Made by a program: the position numbers and the translations under genes. 64,000 nt of DNA. It comes from Acidobacteria bacterium UBA2990 (GTDB lineage Bacteria; Acidobacteriota; Vicinamibacteria; Vicinamibacterales; UBA8438). Positions 52,315 through 61,329 of the stretch are shown in pieces. Location of the stretch: assembly GCA_002347025.1 (NCBI GenBank), contig DEAE01000023.1:64185-128184 (forward strand). Reading direction: 5' to 3'. Positions within the stretch are counted from its first letter, which is position 1, and each line of letters begins with the position of its first letter. The notes under the pieces are model-generated. The model worked only from the letters and a program-made list of their open reading frames with translations, ran no database searches and had not been told where the DNA came from.

Positions 52315-53214
52315 ATGACGAATTCAGGTGGTTGGATCACACATCCGCAGCGAGTGTGGCTACGGAAAGCCTTCTTTCAGATTCATCTATGGACAGGAGT
52401 GGGCATAGGGCTCTACGTGGTGATGATCAGTCTTACGGGTGCCGTGCTGATTTATCGGAGCGAGCTTCGTCAATATTTTGACCCTCAACCGCAGGTCGTT
52501 CGGATTTCTGGACCTCGTCTCAGTGCCGCAGAGCTCGTTACAGCTACCCAGCGGATATTTCCTGACGGTTCTGTTGCAGTATGGACTGACCCAGAGGAAC
52601 CGACTCACGCAGTCACGATGTCGGTAGCTTCTGCTGAGACTGGCCGGCAGCAATTTTTGTTTGATCCGTACAGTGGTGAATATTTGGGCCATGCACTGCC
52701 GTGGGGCTGGCGTTTAACTACCTGGCTGCTTGATCTGCATGACAATTTGTTGACTGGTGAGACCGGCCGAATAGTGAATGGTATAGGTGCTGTGCTGTTG
52801 ACCATGCTTGCGGTGACGGGTGCGGTCATTTGGTGGCCAGGGCTTGGCAGTTGGCGTCGTAGCGTGCTGGTTGACTGGGGAGAGAACTGGCGCCGTCTGA
52901 CGTGGACTCTCCACAGCGTGCTGGGAATCTGGACGCTTCTATTTACCTTGATTTGGGGAATCACAGGAATTTACCTTGCCTTTCCTGGTCTGTTCACTAC
53001 CGTGGTCGACTATTTGGAGCCTTTCGACGAAGAGAGTTTTGACCCGCGGGTTGGCGACAATGTGCTCTATTGGTTCACCCGGTTGCATTTTGGTCGATTT
53101 GGAGGTTGGTTCACGAAGGTGATCTGGACCTTAGTGGGATTGGTTCCTCCGGTTATGTTCGTTACCGGCCTCCTAATGTGGTGGAATAGGGTCATTCGCC
53201 CAAAACGAGCATAG
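52315..53214 (+). CDS. PepSY-associated membrane protein
   Basis: A 299-residue membrane protein of the PepSY-TM family (siderophore-linked ferric reductase-like, FpvG/PiuB relatives). It has about four membrane helices: HLWTGVGIGLYVVMISLTGA, NGIGAVLLTMLAVTGAVIWW, VLGIWTLLFTLIWGITGIYL and VIWTLVGLVPPVMFVTGLLM. His residues at helix edges (IHLWTG, LHDNLLTGE, LHSVLGIW, RLHFGRFGGW) could hold heme, as in related oxidoreductases. It starts 19 bases after the ATP-grasp gene. A role in reduction of iron or another metal in the periplasm is a family-based guess. Confidence 0.8.
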   Translation: MTNSGGWITHPQRVWLRKAFFQIHLWTGVGIGLYVVMISLTGAVLIYRSELRQYFDPQPQVVRISGPRLSAAELVTATQRIFPDGSVAVWTDPEEPTHAVTMSVASAETGRQQFLFDPYSGEYLGHALPWGWRLTTWLLDLHDNLLTGETGRIVNGIGAVLLTMLAVTGAVIWWPGLGSWRRSVLVDWGENWRRLTWTLHSVLGIWTLLFTLIWGITGIYLAFPGLFTTVVDYLEPFDEESFDPRVGDNVLYWFTRLHFGRFGGWFTKVIWTLVGLVPPVMFVTGLLMWWNRVIRPKRA

Positions 53215-53335
53215 ATTTATAGACCTTGAGGAGGCCTGATCGAGGTCTCGCTGGCCTGGAACGGTGTAAGATTGTACGGTCTGTGCACAAGGGATCATTA
53301 TAGCTGGGTGCGTCGGTGTAGAGTGGGAGGTAGAG

Positions 53336-54106
53336 ATGAGCGTGACCAGTAGCGATTTGCGCGAGAACCCAAGACGGTGGTCAGGGTTACCGTTAGGAGT
53401 GACACTGGCGGTTGTGGTTATGGGAGCAGTAGCGGTGCCCACGGAAGGTCAGACTGGTGTGGAGACACCTGAAATTCCAGACCTGGTTGGTGTTTGGAAC
53501 GGAGGGGGGGGCGTTCGACCGGTTAACGGTCCTAATATGCCTTGGGTTCCGGGTGAAAATTTTCCGGTACTAAACGAGCGGGGCCAGGCGTTTCAATCGG
53601 TTTTTGACGAGGCCATCGCCCCCAAATATGATTGTGTGCCTTCCGCATCCCCTGCACTTCAGTATGACCCTTACATGATGGAAGTTACACAGTGGCCGGA
53701 TCGAGTGTTGTTCCGTTATGAGAAGGACGACCAGATTCGCACGGTCTGGCTGGATGGGCGTAAACCTCCTTTCAACGAGTTTACCGTTCAAGGTTTCTCG
53801 GCGGGTAGCTATGAAGACGGTGCCCTCGTTGTTGAGACTACGCAGTTTGTATTTGACATCACAGGGTTCGATGATTACAACGGTATTCCTTCATCACAGC
53901 AAAAGCGTGTAACTGAACGCTACTGGAGAGAGGGAGAGGAACTTAGGCTGACGTTGACGGTCGAGGATCCGATGTTCTTGCGTGAGCCGACTTCTTACAC
54001 CACACGGTGGCTACCTGGTCCTGAGGGCTACAAACTTCAGCTCTACGGCTGTGACGCTGAGCAGGCGGGTCGTCCCAGGCGGTTTCTGATTCCCAAATAC
54101 CAGTGA
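53336..54106 (+). CDS. Exported protein, divergent relative of the 'PDLQGVW' family
   Basis: A 256-residue exported protein. GGGAGG precedes the ATG by several bases and a signal peptide ends near PTEGQ. It shares the general plan of the 'PDLQGVW' proteins (IPDLVGVWNGGG; GSYEDGALVVETTQF in place of GHWEGDTLVIETTNF; RVTERYWREGEELRLTLTVE in place of LTLVERLTR; RWLPGPEGYKLQLYGCDAEQ at the end), but it is shorter and divergent. The DUF6152-type gene follows 111 bases later. The function is unknown. Confidence 0.6.
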   Translation: MSVTSSDLRENPRRWSGLPLGVTLAVVVMGAVAVPTEGQTGVETPEIPDLVGVWNGGGGVRPVNGPNMPWVPGENFPVLNERGQAFQSVFDEAIAPKYDCVPSASPALQYDPYMMEVTQWPDRVLFRYEKDDQIRTVWLDGRKPPFNEFTVQGFSAGSYEDGALVVETTQFVFDITGFDDYNGIPSSQQKRVTERYWREGEELRLTLTVEDPMFLREPTSYTTRWLPGPEGYKLQLYGCDAEQAGRPRRFLIPKYQ

Positions 54107-54217
54107 CCCAGTGACAGTGGTGCCTGGATTGTTGCAAAGTCACACAAGTGCGATCAGGACTGTGTGGCTTCAGGTAGCGAGATTGAAATAAGGTTGTTGG
54201 AAGCTAAGGAGGACTCT

Positions 54218-54601
54218 GTGAAGGCTCTATTTTGGACAATGGCAGCAGCGGTTGTGATGGCAATAGTGATTACGGGTATGTCGGTGAGCGCACACCATGC
54301 TAGCGGGCCATTTTATGACTCAGAGAAACGGGTTGAGGCCGTTGGTACGGTGACGAGTTTTGTATTTCGGAATCCCCATTCGTTTCTCTACGTCGATGCC
54401 CCTGTCGATGGAGGGGAAACCATCAAATGGGAGATCGAAATGGGGGCATCGGTGATGATGAGCCGGCGAGGTTGGACCCCGGAAACGATCAAAGCTGGGG
54501 ATGAGATCAAGGTGGTTGGGCAGCCATCCAGGGCCCCAGGTACCTTTGGAATGTGTTGCGCGGAATTGACCAAGACGGATGGTAGTCCAATCAGGCCGTG
54601 A
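54218..54601 (+). CDS. DUF6152-type exported protein
   Basis: A 127-residue exported protein. The GTG at 54218 is chosen because AAGGAGG lies five bases upstream and the protein then starts with a signal peptide (VKALFWTMAAAVVMAIVITG). The mature part begins SAHHASGPFYDSEKRVEAVG, then TVTSFVFRNPHSFLYVDAP, then KWEIEMGASVMMSRRGW, then GDEIKVVGQPSRAPG. The HH near the N-terminus and the F.NPH block are hallmarks of DUF6152. Nothing is known of the role. The two CC near the end (GMCCAEL) might bind a metal. Confidence 0.72.
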   Translation: MKALFWTMAAAVVMAIVITGMSVSAHHASGPFYDSEKRVEAVGTVTSFVFRNPHSFLYVDAPVDGGETIKWEIEMGASVMMSRRGWTPETIKAGDEIKVVGQPSRAPGTFGMCCAELTKTDGSPIRP

Positions 54602-54669
54602 AGGTCGCCGTCCCTTTCACTAGGGAGTGCGTGTTTGCGGAAGATTGAGAAGAGTTGGAAGAGGTCCGA

Positions 54670-55296
54670 TTAAGGCGGGCTTATCCCGATGGGTGGGATA
54701 GAGTGGTTGGCCGTTTGGTCCTCGTACCAAAAACGAGAGTGGCAGTTCTCGCAGGCGGCGTAAAGGCGGTCTCCTCCATCGAGTAGGCCATCGATGTCTC
54801 TGTTGCTGACCGCGGTCAGGAGTGCCGTTCCAGCATCGTGAAGTTCTCTGGCGGATCGATGCCATGACTGGCGGTTGCTATCGATAAGCTTGGCGATTTC
54901 AGCCGGCTCCAGGTCTATGCCTGGGAATTCTGAGGTCGATCCGGTCTCTGCGATGGCGCGATCATCCATTTGCAGGAGGTTGCCGCTCTCGACCAGGGTT
55001 ATGGCGGCCCGCTCTAGCCCAAACCAATCTTCCTCTGTTTCCGGCTGCTGTTCGGTGAGTCCTTCTAGGGTCGAGGTGATCACGACTGCATCCCATAGGG
55101 TATCAGCGGCTGGATCGACCAAGGTTCGCATTAGATCCTCTACCGAGGTTGTCGGTTGGAACATCGGTTGGGGATCTGGGTCCTGAGCTGGTTGTGCCGA
55201 GCAGGACGCAAGAAACAGGCCTATGATTAAGATTTTGGTCTCTTCAAAGGTGTTGTAACGGATGGTCCTAGGCTTTCTAAAAAAGAGCGATGGCAT
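54670..55296 (-). CDS. Cytochrome c'-like lipoprotein with one C-terminal heme
   Basis: A 208-residue protein. The start at 55296 gives a hydrophobic segment and lipobox (LIIGLFLASC) after a polar leader of about 25 residues, which is longer than usual for a lipoprotein. The body is helical. The single heme site lies near the C-terminus (CENCHSRFWYED), the position seen in class II cytochromes such as c' and c556. It would be an electron carrier anchored in the envelope. It is followed by the Rap1a-type gene upstream on the same strand (19 bases between the stop of that gene's reading and this start), so the two are likely co-transcribed. Confidence 0.72.
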   Translation of the reverse strand: MPSLFFRKPRTIRYNTFEETKILIIGLFLASCSAQPAQDPDPQPMFQPTTSVEDLMRTLVDPAADTLWDAVVITSTLEGLTEQQPETEEDWFGLERAAITLVESGNLLQMDDRAIAETGSTSEFPGIDLEPAEIAKLIDSNRQSWHRSARELHDAGTALLTAVSNRDIDGLLDGGDRLYAACENCHSRFWYEDQTANHSIPPIGISPP

Positions 55297-55315
55297 TAGG
55301 GGCTTCCCGCATTGA

Positions 55316-55708
55316 CTAGGGACAACGAAAGGTGTTCTCCAAGGCACGCAGTACGAGCTCTGTATCCTGTTCAAGGCCTACGGCAGGCTCGGTCTCGGCG
55401 TGCTGGAGGACAGCCCACACCAATTGAGAGCCAGTAGCGTTTGTGGGAATACAAACGCGGTTTGGCATCAAGGCCTGTGCCACTGCCAAGGTGCCTCGGA
55501 TGAGACCGGCGCAATAACCCATTCCAAAGGGATCTCGTCCAAAGGTTTCCTCGCGACCTGCGCCAGTGCGACCGAGGAACTCGAAGTAGAGCCGACAGCG
55601 TTGGGTCAATTGAGACCCAGTCCCACCTTGATGTTCCTGGGCCTGTGTCGGATGGGCAATTGGTCCGACGGTCAGGATTAGGCTTAGAAGCAGTCCAGTG
55701 TGTTTCAT
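55316..55708 (-). CDS. Rap1a/Tai-domain exported protein
   Basis: A 130-residue protein with a signal peptide (MKHTGLLLSLILTVGPIAHP). Its mature part matches the Rap1a/Tai family layout: TQRCRLYFEFLG (first Cys), GYCAGLIRGTLAVAQ, RVCIPTNATGSQLVWAVLQH and a final LRALENTFRC. Four Cys make two likely disulfides. Rap1a-type proteins are immunity proteins against secreted toxins in type VI systems of some species, but many family members are found with no toxin nearby. No effector or T6SS gene is in this window, so an immunity role is uncertain. It lies 28 bases after the 'PDLQGVW' copy 3 gene. Confidence 0.75.
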   Translation of the reverse strand: MKHTGLLLSLILTVGPIAHPTQAQEHQGGTGSQLTQRCRLYFEFLGRTGAGREETFGRDPFGMGYCAGLIRGTLAVAQALMPNRVCIPTNATGSQLVWAVLQHAETEPAVGLEQDTELVLRALENTFRCP

Positions 55709-55736
55709 AGTGCTGCCTAGTGTAGATTCGCAAGGT

Positions 55737-56714
55737 CTACCTGACTCCGGCCGTTCTTTCCTGAAATCTCGCTCCTCGTAAAAGGTTTTCCATGCCGTAG
55801 TTGTGCTCGTGGCAAGCATACTCGTAAAGGAGACCGTTAGTTCTGGGCATGTCAAGTGCGGCCGTCCATCCGCGCTCCCACGTGGTGGCGTCTGTGAATG
55901 TGACCTCGTAGCGTAGCGTGTTGGCATCGGGGCGTGAAAAGCGTTCCACAAGGGTCAGGTTCTCACCAGCTCCTCTCCAAGGGGCTTGCCCTGAAAAATG
56001 GTCTGTCTTGACCACGAGGGTGTCGTTCTCCCAGCTGCCACGAGAGCGACCGAGCCATTGCCTAGGAGACGATGTTCCTAGACCGTCTTCACCCAACGGG
56101 ATGATACGCAATTCATGCACCATTTCCATCAAGATGGCGACATGGTTCTCCGTTTGGAAGATCTGGATATTGTTGTTGTAGACGCCTCCTAGCCTGATGG
56201 CTCCGCGGGAGAGACATCGCTCCCACAGATTTCGATCCTCTGGATTTTCGGAGTTCTCCCGCGGCCGTCCGTTGCTACGGCGGGCTTCCGCGCGGTCTTC
56301 AGCAGCTGAGGTCTGTGGAGGGATTTTCCCGTTGGGTGGATCGATGATGAGGGCGGTACGTCCGTCAGAGAGTCCTCGGTCCCACCAAAACTGGTTATAG
56401 GCTAGCCCGACATCCCGTTGAGGACTGAGCTCGCCACGACGCTCTGAGGTGGCAAATGTGGTGGCCTCGACGTTGGTCTGGACAACTTCCTCGGCTGTCA
56501 AGAATTCCCGTCCTTCGTAGCGGTCTGGCCTTTCGAGTGGAGTAGCAGTGCCATGGTCCCAAACACCCTGGAGGTCCGGTACCCCCCATGGCATCATCGG
56601 CGCAGGAGAACCGGCCGGGGGACGTCCGGCCGCAGCGGGCTGCCCTGAGGCTACGTTCGGCGAGATAAGGATTGTGATTGTTGCTGAGTAGATTGCCAGG
56701 GTAGCAAATTTCAT
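55737..56714 (-). CDS. Exported 'PDLQGVW' family protein, copy 3
   Basis: A 325-residue exported protein. AAAGG lies seven or so bases before the ATG at 56714, and the signal peptide ends near VASGQ. A Pro/Gly-rich stretch (AAAGRPPAGSPAP) follows. The family motifs then appear as WGVPDLQGVWDHGTATPLER, LIIDPPNGKIPP, IFQTENHVAILMEMVHELRI, RGSWENDTLVVKTDHF, LTLVERFSR and YEYACHEHNYGMENLL. Its sequence differs from copy 1 and 2 mainly in the DTLVVKTDHF block. The gene is the first of a probable unit with the Rap1a-type and cytochrome c'-like genes. The activity is unknown. Confidence 0.75.
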   Translation of the reverse strand: MKFATLAIYSATITILISPNVASGQPAAAGRPPAGSPAPMMPWGVPDLQGVWDHGTATPLERPDRYEGREFLTAEEVVQTNVEATTFATSERRGELSPQRDVGLAYNQFWWDRGLSDGRTALIIDPPNGKIPPQTSAAEDRAEARRSNGRPRENSENPEDRNLWERCLSRGAIRLGGVYNNNIQIFQTENHVAILMEMVHELRIIPLGEDGLGTSSPRQWLGRSRGSWENDTLVVKTDHFSGQAPWRGAGENLTLVERFSRPDANTLRYEVTFTDATTWERGWTAALDMPRTNGLLYEYACHEHNYGMENLLRGARFQERTAGVR

Positions 56715-56879
56715 GTGAGGCCTTTCGATACAATTGTCACAGTATACGCTCAGGTTGGTTTTCCGAGTCTGATGCCAGCTAGGATTATATTTTTGGTGTC
56801 CAGAGCTGAGAACAAACCGCGACCAGGACAAGCGGGTGTTCGGGTGGGCGAAGGAGTAGGGCAAGAGCTGGGGGTTGTT

Positions 56880-57680
56880 ATGCGACTTAGTTTAGCGGGG
56901 TGTGTGTTGTGTATTGGGTTTACTGGAAGTGGGTTGGCTCAGACCGTGCCGGATACAGTGCTCCTGGAGGAACTTACTTGGACCGAGGTGCGGGATGCTC
57001 TTGCAATAGGTGTAACCACGATTATCATCCCTACGGGTGGGACCGAGCAAAATGGTCCTCATATGGTTCTGGGGAAGCACAATGTCCTTGTTAAGCATAA
57101 GGCCGAAGTGGTCGCGCGGCGCTTGGGGAACGCTTTGGTGGCGCCGGTGATGGCCTATGTGCCGGAAGGAGAGCTTGCGCCTCTTACTGGGCATATGCGT
57201 TTTCCTGGGACCATTACGACGCCACCGGAAGTCTTTGAGCAGGTACTTGAGTTCGCCGCGCGAAGTTTCGAACGGCACGGATTTCGTGACATTGCCTTGC
57301 TTGGAGATAGTGGAGGCAATCAAGATTCACAGGCAGCGGTAGCCGAACGGCTCAATGAAGAGTGGGACGAGCGTGGGGTTCGAGTTCATCATTTAACCGA
57401 CTATTATCCAGGTCCAGGTGATGCTTGGTTGGTCGAGCAAGGGGAGCGTGAGGCTGATGTTGGCTCACACGCCGGTATGCACGATACGGCTAGCCTGTTA
57501 TTCCTGAACCCATCGTTGCTTCGGCCAGAGTTTTTCGGTGCCGGGGTGCGTGGGGATGGAAGCGGGGTGGTGGGAAACCCAGGTCGCTCAACGGCAGCCT
57601 ATGGAGAGAGAATTCTTGAGATGCAGATTGAGGCAGCTGTAAGTCAGATCCAGAGCCTGATCGAGAGTAGCCGACAGTAA
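56880..57680 (+). CDS. Exported creatininase-family amidohydrolase
   Basis: A 266-residue member of the creatininase family (creatinine amidohydrolase, MftE and related metal hydrolases). After a signal peptide (MRLSLAGCVLCIGFTGSGLA), metal-binding blocks are GTEQNGPHMVLGKHN (Glu, His, His) and GDSGGNQDSQ. HAGMHDTASLLF (His) near the end completes the site. An Asp of the usual GxD-type segment is not obvious. The gene is likely expressed alone or with the propeller gene 77 bases downstream. As a cytoplasmic-type family with a signal peptide it joins the formamidase and FAH genes in that respect. The substrate is unknown. Confidence 0.83.
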   Translation: MRLSLAGCVLCIGFTGSGLAQTVPDTVLLEELTWTEVRDALAIGVTTIIIPTGGTEQNGPHMVLGKHNVLVKHKAEVVARRLGNALVAPVMAYVPEGELAPLTGHMRFPGTITTPPEVFEQVLEFAARSFERHGFRDIALLGDSGGNQDSQAAVAERLNEEWDERGVRVHHLTDYYPGPGDAWLVEQGEREADVGSHAGMHDTASLLFLNPSLLRPEFFGAGVRGDGSGVVGNPGRSTAAYGERILEMQIEAAVSQIQSLIESSRQ

Positions 57681-57757
57681 GAGAGAACAACCGAGAGTAA
57701 TAGTCATTAGGTTTGGGTATCTAGAAGTCGTGACCAATGGAACTGTGAGGAAAAATC

Positions 57758-59920
57758 ATGGCCCGTTATTTCCATAACTGCTTACTCGTGTTGCCGGTCG
57801 CGGCTTTCCTGGCAACAGCTCTTTTCGCTCAATCTTCTGGTCAGGGAGACCTGCTGGGAGTGGTGCGAAGCCAAGAAGGTCCTGAGGCCGGTGTGTGGGT
57901 GATTGCGGAGACTGATGACCTGGGCACACGCTTTCGCAAGATCGTGGTAACAAATGAAAATGGTCGCTACTTGCTACCCGACTTGCCGGACGCCTCTTAC
58001 CAGGTGTGGGTGCGGGGTTACGGTCTAGTCGATTCGACCCCTGTGAGAGGGCAGCCAGGGGAAGCCTTGAACCTGCCTGTCCGTTTGGCTGGTAGTCCAC
58101 AAGAGGCGGCCCAAATCTACCCAGCGAACTATTGGTATTCTCTGCTGGAGCCACCGTCACAGAGCGAATTCCCTGGTACAGGCCCGAATGGCAATGGCAT
58201 AGCCGAAACCCTCCAAAGCCAAGCAGCCTGGGTTGACATCACTAAGCAGGGCTGTCAGCTGTGTCACCAAATGGGTAATCGTTTCACTTTTGACACTAGT
58301 CATCTCGAACAATTTGATTCGACGAAGGAGGCTTGGGATCACCGACTGACGTTCGGTCAACGCGGATCGCAGATGAGCGGGGTGCTCAATCGTTTCGGTC
58401 GTGACAGAAGTTTGACGATGTTTGCTGATTGGAGCGACCGCATCGCTGCAGGTGAGGTTCCAGTAGCTCCACCGCGGCCTCAAGGCATTGAGCGGAACCT
58501 TGTGTTGACGATGTGGGAGTGGGCTGGGGAGACGTCCTACGTACATGATGAGGTAACCACCGACAAACGTGATCCCACCATTAACCCGGATGGACTGGTT
58601 TACGGGGTGTCCATTACTACCGACAAGCTAGTGATTACAGATACTGTCAAGCATCGTTCGATTGAGCTTGACGTGCCACTAAGAGAGCCCCGTGAGATGG
58701 TGCCGTCGATGTTTCCGACAGTGCCTGGTTTTGAGCCGTCACCCGCATGGGGTGATGAGATCATTTTTGATGCTCCGGCTAATCCGCACAATCCGATGAT
58801 GGATGGGGATGGTCGGGTTTGGTTGACATCCACAGTTCGCAGACGGGAGAACCCGGATTGGTGCCGGAGTGGATCCAGTCATCGGTCAGCTCGTTATTTC
58901 CCGATTGGTAGGAGCGGACGCCAAATCTCAGTCTACGACCCTCTTGATGAAAGCTGGCAATTGATTGACAGTTGCTATGCGACCCACCACCTCCAGTTTG
59001 GCGAGGATGAGAGCGACACTTTGTGGTTTAGCGGTGACCCAAACGTTGTCGGTTGGTTGGACACTAAATTATACGACCAGACAGGAGACGAGCAGGCGTC
59101 GCAGGGATGGTGTCCAACCGTCCTTGATACCACCGGAGACGGACGAATTGCCAAACCGTGGAACGAACCTGGCGAGGCGGTAGATCCAGCTCGAGACACA
59201 AGAATATCTGGCTTTGCTTACGGGGTAATTGCGAACCCCGTTGATGGGGCCGTTTGGGTCGCCCGTACGGGGCCTTTTCCTGGGCGATTGGTGCGACTAG
59301 AGCGTGGTGATAATCCTCCAGAGACCTGCATCGCCGAGGTCTATGAACCTCCATCCATTGAAAATTCGGCCGTGGATGCGAAGATGACTGGACATGGACC
59401 ACGTGGTGTAGATGTTGATCGCAATGGAATTATCTGGACTGCGTTGTCCGGCAGCGGACACATCGCTAGCTTTGACCGAACCAAGTGCAAGGTCATCAAA
59501 GGGCCGGCGGCGACAGGTCAGCATTGTCCAGAGGGATGGACGCTCTACCAGACACCTGGCCCTCAAATGGAAGGGGTGACTGACCCCGGGAGCGCCGACT
59601 ATCACTATTACAACTGGGTCGATCAGTTCAACACGCTGGGACTTGGTCCGAACGTGCCGATGGCACCAGGGTCTGGGTCAGATTCAATATTGGCTCTGCT
59701 TCCGGATACGGGCGAATGGGTTGTGTTGCGTGTACCCTATCCCTTAGGGTTTTTTGCGAGAGGTCTAGATGGTCGCATCGATGACCCAGAGGCCGGGTGG
59801 AAAGGACGAGGTCTCTGGGCCAATTATGGCTCAAACCTTAATTGGCATATCGAAGGTGGTAAAGGCATGTATAGCTCGGTGGTGCATTTTCAATTGCGGC
59901 CGGACCCATTGGCTGAATAA
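57758..59920 (+). CDS. Exported single-heme propeller protein with carboxypeptidase-like N-domain, paralogue B
   Basis: A 720-residue exported protein with the same layout as the gene at 28764: signal peptide, carboxypeptidase-regulatory-like Ig domain (about 33-100), one c-type heme site (CQLCH at 166-170), a Vgb-like propeller and a YPLGFFARGLDGRIDDP end block. Alignment with paralogue A is clear over the whole length, with shared patterns in order such as PEAGVWVIAETDDL, FPGTGPNGNG, ERNLVLTMWEWA, PNWR-like WCRSGSSHRSARYFP and GHGPRGVDVDRNGIIWTAL. GAGG lies seven bases before the ATG. The function is unknown. The retained heme and propeller in both copies suggest a conserved activity. Confidence 0.72.
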   Translation: MARYFHNCLLVLPVAAFLATALFAQSSGQGDLLGVVRSQEGPEAGVWVIAETDDLGTRFRKIVVTNENGRYLLPDLPDASYQVWVRGYGLVDSTPVRGQPGEALNLPVRLAGSPQEAAQIYPANYWYSLLEPPSQSEFPGTGPNGNGIAETLQSQAAWVDITKQGCQLCHQMGNRFTFDTSHLEQFDSTKEAWDHRLTFGQRGSQMSGVLNRFGRDRSLTMFADWSDRIAAGEVPVAPPRPQGIERNLVLTMWEWAGETSYVHDEVTTDKRDPTINPDGLVYGVSITTDKLVITDTVKHRSIELDVPLREPREMVPSMFPTVPGFEPSPAWGDEIIFDAPANPHNPMMDGDGRVWLTSTVRRRENPDWCRSGSSHRSARYFPIGRSGRQISVYDPLDESWQLIDSCYATHHLQFGEDESDTLWFSGDPNVVGWLDTKLYDQTGDEQASQGWCPTVLDTTGDGRIAKPWNEPGEAVDPARDTRISGFAYGVIANPVDGAVWVARTGPFPGRLVRLERGDNPPETCIAEVYEPPSIENSAVDAKMTGHGPRGVDVDRNGIIWTALSGSGHIASFDRTKCKVIKGPAATGQHCPEGWTLYQTPGPQMEGVTDPGSADYHYYNWVDQFNTLGLGPNVPMAPGSGSDSILALLPDTGEWVVLRVPYPLGFFARGLDGRIDDPEAGWKGRGLWANYGSNLNWHIEGGKGMYSSVVHFQLRPDPLAE

Positions 59921-60172
59921 AGAATAAAGCATGGTCTAGTCATCGACGACTCGTGGACCTAATTCCAGGTCCAGACAGGAAGAGGGGAATGATTTAGGAA
60001 GGCCGTATCTAGCTCTATGCTGAAGAGGGTGGTTTCTGTCATCTCTTTCGGTTCACAGCCTGAGTCTGTAGGTGTGTAAATTCCCGTGCGGTTGTTCAGC
60101 GGTGGTAGTTCGGTGGACTATCTTGTGAACGTTTTACGGTGAGGACCACATGTTGGGATACCATTAGCCGCT

Positions 60173-61264
60173 ATGAGTTGGTGGTTGCGGCCCGTCCTGA
60201 TGTGTCTGGGAGCGCTGACTGTTTTTTCCAGTCAGCCGGTGGCCCATCCAGCACCCTTCAGTTTTGTGGACCTTCGTATTGAGGGAACACAAGTCGAACT
60301 CGAAGTGGTTGTCCATGCGTTCGATGTTGCGTATGAGTTGGGGGTGCAGCCTCCGAACCGAGTGCTCGAGCCAGGGGGTTTAGGTTCACGAGCCGCACGA
60401 TTGGCGGCGCTGTTGGACGAGCGACTGGAGGTCAGAGTAGATGGCCAGCGCCTCAAGGTTGGGTCGTGGTCTGATCCAGAACCGTTGCCAGAGCGTCAGT
60501 CAATTAGTCTGCTTGCGAGCGTGGAACTGGCACAGGAACCAGGGTCAGTCGAGGTGGAAGCAGTAATATTCCCCTACGATCCGGCCCACCAAACGTTCGT
60601 CAATTTCTACGATGCGGGTGAGCTAACCTCGCAGGCTATTCTGGGTGGTGAGGAGACGGCTTACCGATATTTTGTGGGAAGTCGACAAGGCACTTTAGCT
60701 GTCATTGCAGAGTTTGTCCCCCAAGGTATCCACCATATTCTGATCGGGCCAGATCATTTGTTGTTTCTGATCGGGTTGTTGCTTTTGGGTGGAGATGTCC
60801 GGCGGCTGTTACTTGTGGTCACGGCGTTTACCGTGGCCCACAGTATAACGCTGGCGCTAGCGGTTTTGGATGTCGTGAGCCCTCCAGGGAATGTTGTTGA
60901 GCCGATTATAGCTCTCAGTATCATTTACGTAGGTGCTGATAATCTGCTCGTGCGAGGCGGGCGTGACATGCGTGTGTGGATTGCGCTGGTCTTCGGTCTT
61001 ATTCATGGGTTCGGCTTCGCTAGCGTGCTCCGAGAAATGGGTTTACCAAGTGGGGCACTTGGGTGGTCATTGTTCTCGTTCAATGTGGGGGTGGAAATAG
61101 GCCAAGTCGTCGTGGCTGTCGTGGTGGCGTCGGCCCTCATGGCACTTCGAGCACGGAGCCAGGTAGCCGGGCAACGGCTCGCAGTAGCCGGATCTGTTAC
61201 GGTGATGGGTGCAGGCCTGTTTTGGTTTGTTCAACGGGTCTTTTTCTCACAGGGAATGGGATAA
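60173..61264 (+). CDS. HupE/UreJ-family membrane protein
   Basis: A 363-residue protein with an N-terminal signal, an extracytoplasmic domain (about 25-170) and a C-terminal block of five or six membrane helices. The latter holds the family motifs GIHHILIGPDHLLFLIGLLL, AFTVAHSITLALAV, GADNLL and LIHGFGFASVL. HupE and UreJ proteins are secondary nickel or metal permeases; members with an extra N-terminal domain are of unknown specificity. His in IHHILIGPDH and HGFGF are probable metal ligands. No ribosome site precedes the ATG at 60173. It lies 65 bases before the sulfite-oxidase-family gene on the same strand. Confidence 0.83.
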   Translation: MSWWLRPVLMCLGALTVFSSQPVAHPAPFSFVDLRIEGTQVELEVVVHAFDVAYELGVQPPNRVLEPGGLGSRAARLAALLDERLEVRVDGQRLKVGSWSDPEPLPERQSISLLASVELAQEPGSVEVEAVIFPYDPAHQTFVNFYDAGELTSQAILGGEETAYRYFVGSRQGTLAVIAEFVPQGIHHILIGPDHLLFLIGLLLLGGDVRRLLLVVTAFTVAHSITLALAVLDVVSPPGNVVEPIIALSIIYVGADNLLVRGGRDMRVWIALVFGLIHGFGFASVLREMGLPSGALGWSLFSFNVGVEIGQVVVAVVVASALMALRARSQVAGQRLAVAGSVTVMGAGLFWFVQRVFFSQGMG

Positions 61265-61329
61265 GAAGAGGGATAATAGCCAGTTGAAGTGACGGTGCAT
61301 TAGGCTAATGTGTGAGTGAGGGATTGAAT

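Noticed and set aside
59954..59973. Hairpin TGGACCT / AGGTCCA after the propeller gene at 57758
   Set aside because: The 7-base stem has no T run and its length is common by chance. I do not call it a terminator.
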